Assembly: GCA_019637815.1 (NCBI GenBank)
Contig: JAHBUZ010000029.1
Coordinates: 1 to 45,735, forward strand
Direction: 5' to 3'
Length of the DNA: 45,735 nucleotides
Source: Chloroflexota bacterium
Lineage (GTDB): Bacteria > Chloroflexota > Limnocylindria > Limnocylindrales > CSP1-4
The notes under the pieces are model-generated. The model had not been told where the DNA came from. It made no database searches and saw nothing but the letters and a program-made list of their open reading frames with translations. Positions 40,685 to 45,735 of this stretch are shown piece after piece. Each line of letters begins with the position of its first letter. The stretch's first letter is position 1. The position numbers were made by a program, and so were the translations under genes.

Positions 40685-41758
40685 ATGGAGCAGCCCGTCG
40701 CACCCCCGATCGACCCAGCGATCCGGGACCTCATCGCGCGGATGCCCAAGGCGGAGCTCCATCTCCACCTCGACGGCAGCCTGCGTCCGGCGACCGCGCT
40801 CCAGCTCGCCCGCCAGCGACGACTCGACCGAGGTATGGACCGGGCCGCCATGCGTCGCGCCCTCACCGCGCCGATGCCGTGCGTGGACCAGGCCCAGCTG
40901 CTCGCCGCGTTCGAGCTGCCCATCGCGCTGCTCCAGGATGCGGAGGCGCTCGAGCGGGTGACCCACGAGCTGGTCGAGGACGTGGCCACGGACGGCACCC
41001 GCTACGTGGAGATCCGCTGGGCGCCCTCGCTCCACGTGCGACGCGGCCTCTCCCTGCGGGAGGGCATCGCGGCGGTCGTCGCGGGGGCACGCTCGGGATC
41101 GCAGGCGACCGGCGTGGTGGCGCGCCTCATCGCCGTGGCGCTGCGGACGCTCGACCCCGATGACGAGGCGGTCATGGCGCGGACCGCGGCCGACTTCCTG
41201 GGTGACGGCCTGACCGGCTTCGACTGCGCCGGCCGAGAGGCGGAGGCACCCGATCCCACCCGGTTCGCCGCGGCATTCGCCATCGCCCGCGATGCCGGCC
41301 TGGGCATCACCGTCCACGCGGGTGAGTGGGGTGGCGCCGCCCAAGTGTGGCGTGCCCTGGACATCGAGCCCACGCGGATCGCGCATGGCGCGCCGGCCGC
41401 CGACGATCCGGCACTCATGGCGCAGCTGCGGACGCGCGGTGTGACCCTGGACCTGTGCCCCACGAGCAACGTCCAGGCGTCCATCGTGGGCTCGCTCGCG
41501 GCGCACCCGCTCGCACGGCTGCATCGGGCGGGCGTGCCGGTGACGCTGTCGACCGATGACCGCACGGTGTCCGACCTGACGCTGACCCGGGAGTACGAGC
41601 ACGCCGTCGAGCCCATCGGCCTCAGCCCGGCGGAGCTCTGGGCGATGGACCGGCACGCGCTCGAGGTGGCCTTCCTCCAGCACGATGAGCAGCTCCGGGC
41701 CGACCTCCTGGCCGGGTTCGACACTTTCGCCGCCGACGAGCCGCTGCTGCGGCCGTAG
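40685..41758 (+). CDS. add: Adenosine deaminase family protein
   Basis: A 357-residue metal-dependent hydrolase that converts adenosine (or a related purine or aminofutalosine) to the deaminated product. Motifs: KAELHLHLDGSL (about 22-33, metal His pair), TVHAGEWGG (about 214-222, with the catalytic Glu two residues after the metal His... in order H-A-G-E), RIAHGAP and VTLSTDDRTV (metal Asp, where classical enzymes have NTDDP). The S-T-D-D-R variant leaves substrate choice open. The ATG at 40685 is the family N-terminus. It is convergent with the HAD phosphatase gene. Confidence 0.88.
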   Translation: MEQPVAPPIDPAIRDLIARMPKAELHLHLDGSLRPATALQLARQRRLDRGMDRAAMRRALTAPMPCVDQAQLLAAFELPIALLQDAEALERVTHELVEDVATDGTRYVEIRWAPSLHVRRGLSLREGIAAVVAGARSGSQATGVVARLIAVALRTLDPDDEAVMARTAADFLGDGLTGFDCAGREAEAPDPTRFAAAFAIARDAGLGITVHAGEWGGAAQVWRALDIEPTRIAHGAPAADDPALMAQLRTRGVTLDLCPTSNVQASIVGSLAAHPLARLHRAGVPVTLSTDDRTVSDLTLTREYEHAVEPIGLSPAELWAMDRHALEVAFLQHDEQLRADLLAGFDTFAADEPLLRP

Positions 41759-41844
41759 CAGGGAACGGCGGCACCAGCGAGGGCCCGCCGCATCAGCGGG
41801 TGGCCGCGACGTGGCCGCGTCGGCATATCGACGACACGGCGGCG

Positions 41845-42657
41845 TCAGCTGGCGGCTGCTGCGTCCTCCAGGATCCGGGCCAGCGCCGTCGGGCCGTCGG
41901 CGATCCAGGTCGGGCGTGCCGCGGGCGGCGCCGCATCGACCTGGGCCTGCGTCGTGACGCCCGTGAGCATCAGCACGGACCTCGCCCCCACCCGATGCGC
42001 GGCCGCGATGTCCGTACCCAGCCCATCGCCGATGACCACGGCGTCCTCCACGGGCATGCCCATCGATCGGGCGGCCTCCCGGAACAGCCCCGGCTCCGGC
42101 TTGCCGATGACCTCGTCCGGCTCGCGCCCCCCGGCCGTGGCGACCGCCGCCACGATGGACCCGGCCCCTGCGGCCAGCTGGTCCGGCAGCGGGAACACCG
42201 GGTCGCGGTTGGTGGCCACGAACAGGGCACCCGAGCGGACGGCGGCCGCAGTCGTCGAGAGTCGTCGATAGGTCAGCGAGAAGTCGACCCCGACCACCAC
42301 GGCATCCGGCTCCTGCCCGAGCCCCGCGGGCGTCGGCGCGACCGTGCGGAGCCCCTCGTCGCGCAGCTCCTGCACCAGACCCGGGCCACCCAGGACCAGG
42401 GTCCGGCGGGGCGGCCGTGGTCGGCTGGCGAGCGCCAGCGCCGTCGCGCGTGCCGAGGACACGAGCATCCCCTCGCCCACCGGTGCGCCCATCGAACGGA
42501 GCGTGGCCTGATACTGGGAGCGATGCCAGCGCGAGTTGTTCGTCACATAGACCACCCGGTCCCCCGCCGCCACACGCTCCGTGAGCAGTTCCGGCATGCC
42601 CGCGATGGGCACGGGACCGCGATACACCACACCATCGAGGTCGACCAGCAGCAACAT
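41845..42657 (-). CDS. HAD-superfamily phosphatase, NagD/class IIA
   Basis: A 270-residue phosphatase. The order of HAD motifs is clear: LLLVDLDGVVYRG (nucleophile Asp near residue 6), VYVTNNSRW (motif II Thr/Asn), a C2-type cap between, EVIGKPEPGLF (Lys) and VVIGDGLGTDIAAA (acidic motif; usually GDRLxTD, here GDGLGTD). Family members dephosphorylate sugar phosphates, phosphoglycolate or nucleotides; which one applies is unknown. The ATG at 42657 has TACCAT 7 nt upstream. The start codon is only 20 nt from that of the divergent NYN-domain gene. Confidence 0.9.
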   Translation of the reverse strand: MLLLVDLDGVVYRGPVPIAGMPELLTERVAAGDRVVYVTNNSRWHRSQYQATLRSMGAPVGEGMLVSSARATALALASRPRPPRRTLVLGGPGLVQELRDEGLRTVAPTPAGLGQEPDAVVVGVDFSLTYRRLSTTAAAVRSGALFVATNRDPVFPLPDQLAAGAGSIVAAVATAGGREPDEVIGKPEPGLFREAARSMGMPVEDAVVIGDGLGTDIAAAHRVGARSVLMLTGVTTQAQVDAAPPAARPTWIADGPTALARILEDAAAAS

Positions 42658-42664
42658 GCGCTCG

Positions 42665-42670
42665 ATGGTA
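42665..42670 (-). promoter_or_regulatory. -10-like TACCAT upstream of the HAD phosphatase gene
   Basis: TACCAT is spaced 7 nt from the ATG at 42657. It occupies nearly half of the 20-nt gap to the divergent gene, so promoters of the two genes must overlap. Confidence 0.45.
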
Positions 42671-42677
42671 GTCGGCC

Positions 42678-43256
42678 ATGAGTGGTCGACGTCATGCGCC
42701 GCCGCCGGCCATCACCGACCTGGACCAGGTGATCATCGACGGCGACAACCTGCTCCACCGGGTGCGCGGCACTCGCGATGAGTCGGGTGTCGCGTGGCTG
42801 CTGCCGCTGCTCCGCGCCTGGCGGCCACCGGACGTCCAGGTCGTGGTGATGCTCGACGGCGCCCCGGACCCCGGTGCTCCCCAGCGACACCGTGCCGCAC
42901 CCGGTATCTCCTGGGAGCACTCCGGTCGCGTGGACGCGGACACCGCGATCGTCGGCATGTGCAAGTCACGGCCGTATGCCGAGCGGGCGCGCACCGTGGT
43001 GGTGACCGATGACCGCGGTCTGACCGAGCGATGCCGCATGGCGGGAGTCCTCGTGCGTCGCCTCGACTGGCTCGTGGACCAGCTGGGCCGACCGGGCGCC
43101 ACCGGATCGTCCGGGCCGGGCGGCGGCCGAGGTCCCTCGAGCGGCACATCCGGCGGCCGACGACCCGTGGGCATCGGTGCTCGTCCGACGGGTGGTCCGG
43201 GAGGCCCGGGGTCGCGGTCGACGGGCTCCGGTTCGCGCTCGGGTCGGCTACCATGA
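42678..43256 (+). CDS. NYN/YacP-like nuclease-fold protein
   Basis: A 192-residue protein with a PIN/NYN fold: TDLDQVIIDGDNLLHRVRG (first acidic residues, IDGDN), VVVMLDGAPDPG, DADTAIVGMCKS and TVVVTDDRGLTERCRMAGV (second acidic cluster). This is the YacP-like NYN pattern associated with RNA processing. The C-terminal 55 residues are Gly/Ser/Pro/Arg-rich and disordered. Its stop overlaps the ATG of the zinc-ribbon gene (ATGA at 43253-43256). The start is 20 nt from the divergent HAD gene. Confidence 0.8.
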   Translation: MSGRRHAPPPAITDLDQVIIDGDNLLHRVRGTRDESGVAWLLPLLRAWRPPDVQVVVMLDGAPDPGAPQRHRAAPGISWEHSGRVDADTAIVGMCKSRPYAERARTVVVTDDRGLTERCRMAGVLVRRLDWLVDQLGRPGATGSSGPGGGRGPSSGTSGGRRPVGIGARPTGGPGGPGSRSTGSGSRSGRLP

Positions 43257-43741
43257 CGACCGTGACCTCACCCGATCCGTGGACCGCGTTCCTCGACCTG
43301 CTGACCAAGGCGATCGTCCCGGACTGGTCCGGCCTCATCGTGCTGCTGCCGTTCCTGCTGCTGGTGGGCGTGCTCGGGCCGATCATGTCGCTGATCGCGC
43401 TCGCGTGGGTGTACCACTTCCTCACCAAGCGCCGCGCCCGGGTCCGCGTCGCGGAGGCGGAGGCCACGCTCGCGGTCCTCGATGCCGGTGGCGCACCCAG
43501 CTATCCGGCGAACACCCCCTACTGCCCGGAGCACGCGCTCATCTACCCCGTGTCGCGGGTCCGCTGTGAGATCGATGGCGCGGATCTCGCGGTCCGCTGC
43601 CCCGTCGATGGCACGGTCCGGGATGCCGGCACGCAGACCTGCAACGCGTGTGGCACACGCTTCGTGCTCGGTGCCACGAGCACCTCGGACCTGGTGCGAC
43701 GACCCGCCGGACCACCGGAGGGCGGCGCCGCCGTCGCCTGA
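43253..43741 (+). CDS. Membrane-anchored zinc-ribbon protein
   Basis: A 162-residue protein: an N-terminal hydrophobic segment (LIVLLPFLLLVGVLGPIMSLIALAWVYHFL), a short charged helix, then a Cys-rich domain with CPEH, RCEIDGADLAVRCPVDG and CNACGTRF, giving up to five Cys and a His for one or two zinc ribbons. The function is unknown; its place before a cytochrome c biogenesis gene could point to haem or thiol handling, but this is only context. ATGA overlap with the NYN gene supports the ATG at 43253; a GTG at 43262, 7 nt after TACCAT, is an equally good leaderless start. Confidence 0.65.
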   Translation: MTTVTSPDPWTAFLDLLTKAIVPDWSGLIVLLPFLLLVGVLGPIMSLIALAWVYHFLTKRRARVRVAEAEATLAVLDAGGAPSYPANTPYCPEHALIYPVSRVRCEIDGADLAVRCPVDGTVRDAGTQTCNACGTRFVLGATSTSDLVRRPAGPPEGGAAVA

Positions 43742-43774
43742 CCAGGGCGACCCCGCCGGACCGTCGGACCTCCC

Positions 43775-44701
43775 ATGGCAAGCCTGTCCATCTACCTGTT
43801 CGCGATGGGCGGCGTAGGCCTGGCCATCGCTTTCCTCCTGGGGGTCGTCCACACCACGGTCCTCGCCGTCGGTCGTCCCGGGGTGCGGGTGCCGGCCGCC
43901 GGTCTCGCCGGTGCATCGGGCGGTACCGCGACGCTCTCGCTGGGTGGTGGTGAGCGGGAGGGCTCGCTGTCCTACCGGACGACGACCACGCCGGGCTCCA
44001 TCGCCCACGGCTTCACCTGGCTCGCCTTCCTCGCGCTCGTGGGATCGCTCGCCATCCGGGCGTACCTCGTGGGTCGCGGCCCGTGGGGCAACATGTACGA
44101 GTTCTCCATCGCGTTCGCGATGGGCATCGTGGGCGGCTACCTGTACCTCGCCCACCGGTATCCCATCCGCTCGATCGCGTTCCTGCCCCTCGGCGTGGCG
44201 CTGTTCCTGGTGGGCTACGCGGCCACGCTCCCCTCGACCATCGAGCCGCTGGTGCCGGCCCTCGCGAACCCGCCGCTCATCACCATCCACGTGGTCATGG
44301 CGGTGCTCAGCTACGGCATCTTCGCGGTGAGCTTCGGAGCGGCCGTGGGCTATCTCGTGCAGGGCACCGAGGACCGCTTCGCGTGGCTGCCGTCGCACAA
44401 GGTGCTCGACGAGGTCGCCTATCGGGCGGTCATCATCGGCTTCCCCATCTTCGCGGCGCTCATCATCCTGGGCAGCTACTGGGCGTCGATCGCGTGGGGT
44501 CGCTACTGGGGTTGGGACCCCAAGGAGACCTCCGCGCTCGTGACGTGGCTCATCTACGCCGTGTACCTCCACGCGCGCAACCTGCGCGGCTGGTCCGGCC
44601 GACCGTCCGCGCTCATCCTCGTGGTGGGGTTCGCGGCCGTGCTGTTCACGTACTTCGGCAACCTGTACTTCTCGGGCCTGCACAGCTACAGCGGCCTGTA
44701 G
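43775..44701 (+). CDS. ccsB: Cytochrome c biogenesis protein, CcsB/ResC-like
   Basis: A 308-residue inner-membrane protein with about eight helices. The haem-handling WWD-type motif is SIAWGRYWGWDPKETSALVTWLIYAVYLH, the hallmark of CcsA/CcsB/ResC proteins of system II cytochrome c maturation; flanking helices contain conserved His (ITIHVVMAVLSYG and YLHARN). It exports or presents haem to apocytochrome c with a ResB/Ccs1 partner, which is not in this window. The ATG at 43775 is 33 nt after the zinc-ribbon gene, in the same direction. Confidence 0.92.
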   Translation: MASLSIYLFAMGGVGLAIAFLLGVVHTTVLAVGRPGVRVPAAGLAGASGGTATLSLGGGEREGSLSYRTTTTPGSIAHGFTWLAFLALVGSLAIRAYLVGRGPWGNMYEFSIAFAMGIVGGYLYLAHRYPIRSIAFLPLGVALFLVGYAATLPSTIEPLVPALANPPLITIHVVMAVLSYGIFAVSFGAAVGYLVQGTEDRFAWLPSHKVLDEVAYRAVIIGFPIFAALIILGSYWASIAWGRYWGWDPKETSALVTWLIYAVYLHARNLRGWSGRPSALILVVGFAAVLFTYFGNLYFSGLHSYSGL

Positions 44702-44737
44702 CCACCGACGCACGCATCGGCGTCCCGGGGCGCCCGC

Positions 44738-45688
44738 CTACGTGACCATGTTCATGAGGAGGCCCACCTCGGCCCGATCGGGCAGCACACCGCGTGCCCC
44801 CACTCCGGTCGTGGAGAGTGCCGCGGCCGTCACCGCCCACGCGAGCGCGGCACGGATGGGTGTCCCGGTCGCCAGACACGCCGCGAGCACCCCGGACAAC
44901 GTGTCGCCGGCCCCGGTCGTGTCGACCGTCTCCACCATCGGCGCGGGTGCCAGCGTCGCCGTCGTGTGGCCCGGCTCCAGCACGAGCGCCCCGGCCGCGC
45001 CGAGCGTCACCACCACGGGTGCGCCGGTCAGCGCCAGGAGTGCCGCCGCCGCCCGCTCCGGGTCGTGCTCGCCGGTCAGCTGCTGCGCCTCCGTCTCGTT
45101 GGGCGTGAGGATCGGGTGCGTCGCCAGCAGCTCCGGGAGCACCGGACGCGCCGGCCCGGGGTTCACGACCAGCGTCAGGTCGTGCTCGGCCGCCCACTGC
45201 GCCGCCGCGACCACCGGCCCATCGGCCACCTCGAAGCCGGTCAGGACCACGCTCCCGGCGGGCGGGTCGATCGCGTCCAGGGCTCGTCGGACGGTCGGTC
45301 CATCGAGGGCGCCGCTGGCACCCGATGCGACCGCGATCTGGTTCTCCCCCTGCGGATCGACCATGATCAGGGCGACGGCCGTCGGCGTCCCGGACAGGAC
45401 GGTCGCGCCGGACACGTCGATGCCCTCCACGCGCAGGCTGGCCAGCGCCGGCTCGGCCAGGTCATCATCGCCGACCGCACCCACGAACCGGGTCGGTGCC
45501 CCGAACCGAGCCGCCGCACACGCCTGGTTGGCGCTCTTGCCACCGCCGGCCCGCGACAGGACGCCGTTGGCGACCGTCTCACCGGGTCGTGGCAGATGAT
45601 CCACCTGGGCCGTGAAGTCGATGTTGATGGACCCCACCACGATGACCCAGCCCATGTCGGCACCGGCCGACCCTGCGTGCGTGCTCAC
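44738..45688 (-). CDS. rbsK: Ribokinase (PfkB family)
   Basis: A 316-residue sugar kinase phosphorylating ribose (or a related sugar) at O-5. The N-terminal GSINIDFTAQVDHLPRPGETV and AGGGKSANQACAAARFG form the sugar-binding lid; NPGPARP, PNETEAQQLTG, VVTLGAAGALV and DTTGAGDTLSGVLAACLA (anion hole and catalytic Asp) are in the standard order. The GTG at 45688 overlaps the stop of the gene entering from the window edge (GTGA); an ATG at 45655 closer to the conserved start is an alternative. Convergent with ccsB. Confidence 0.92.
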   Translation of the reverse strand: MSTHAGSAGADMGWVIVVGSINIDFTAQVDHLPRPGETVANGVLSRAGGGKSANQACAAARFGAPTRFVGAVGDDDLAEPALASLRVEGIDVSGATVLSGTPTAVALIMVDPQGENQIAVASGASGALDGPTVRRALDAIDPPAGSVVLTGFEVADGPVVAAAQWAAEHDLTLVVNPGPARPVLPELLATHPILTPNETEAQQLTGEHDPERAAAALLALTGAPVVVTLGAAGALVLEPGHTTATLAPAPMVETVDTTGAGDTLSGVLAACLATGTPIRAALAWAVTAAALSTTGVGARGVLPDRAEVGLLMNMVT

Positions 45689-45735
45689 TCGGCATCCCCG
45701 TCGATCGTGATGGCGTCGTCGATGGCCGGGTCGTC
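45685..45735 (-). CDS. C-terminal end of a gene cut by the window edge
   Basis: Sixteen codons and a TGA are visible, encoding DDPAIDDAITIDGDAE. The stop overlaps the ribokinase GTG (GTGA), so it is probably the upstream member of the same operon. The acidic tail alone does not identify it. Confidence 0.5.
   Translation of the reverse strand, partial: DDPAIDDAITIDGDAE

Overview
The window is about 46 kb of very GC-rich bacterial chromosome, densely packed, with about 42 protein-coding genes on both strands and one tRNA. I see no phage, insertion sequence, CRISPR array or plasmid functions. Gene content and style (many GTG starts, ATGA/GTGA/TGATG stop-start overlaps, an ImuA-ImuB-DUF6504-DnaE2 cassette, a GAAC-N4-GTTC type SOS box, PurU, GlgC, a ResC/CcsB-like cytochrome c biogenesis protein, a DUF5317 protein) suggest a high-GC free-living bacterium. 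My best guess is Chloroflexota (Limnocylindria-like) or an actinobacterium. This is inference; a 16S or marker-gene placement is not possible from this window.

Layout. 0.1-3.1 kb: two tandem paralogous secreted ELWxxDGT-repeat proteins, divergent from a Lys/Ala-rich histone-H1-like protein (3.2-3.8 kb). 3.9-6.9 kb: a Uma2-family protein, a double-ACT GcvR-like regulator, an uncharacterised protein with possible uracil-DNA-glycosylase features, and a secreted protein. 7.0-13.6 kb: an SOS mutagenesis cassette (imuA, imuB, DUF6504, dnaE2) on the minus strand, with translationally linked genes and a perfect palindromic LexA-type box just upstream of imuA. 13.7-16.1 kb: a secreted TIMP/netrin-like protein, a repeat-containing gap, a 56-residue ORF and an EamA transporter. 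16.1-16.75 kb: a repeat-filled intergenic island. 16.7-21.5 kb (minus): ABC permease, ABC ATPase, BioY, a small conserved protein and a GH15 hydrolase. 21.6-25.8 kb: FAD oxidoreductase, VOC protein, tRNA-His, DoxX-like protein, MFS transporter. 26.2-30.5 kb: PurU, a small membrane protein, and a GAF-GGDEF diguanylate cyclase coupled to DUF5317. 31.0-36.3 kb: Nudix hydrolase, nicotinate phosphoribosyltransferase, YbjN-like protein, GlgC, M23 peptidase. 36.35-37.37 kb: a second repeat-rich island. 37.4-45.7 kb: prepilin peptidase, leucyl aminopeptidase, a membrane-anchored protein, adenosine deaminase, NagD-like HAD phosphatase, NYN-domain protein, zinc-ribbon membrane protein, CcsB-like protein, ribokinase and the tail of one more gene.

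Two themes stand out. First, first genes of transcripts repeatedly show a TANNNT hexamer 6-7 nt before the start codon, the signature of leaderless mRNAs, while others have clear Shine-Dalgarno sites. Second, the window is full of short repeats: an 18-bp unit with the same consensus is tandemly amplified in frame inside two unrelated genes (dnaE2 and the diguanylate cyclase), and three intergenic islands carry palindromic, tandem and dispersed repeats, one about 64 bp long and 80% identical between islands 22 kb apart.
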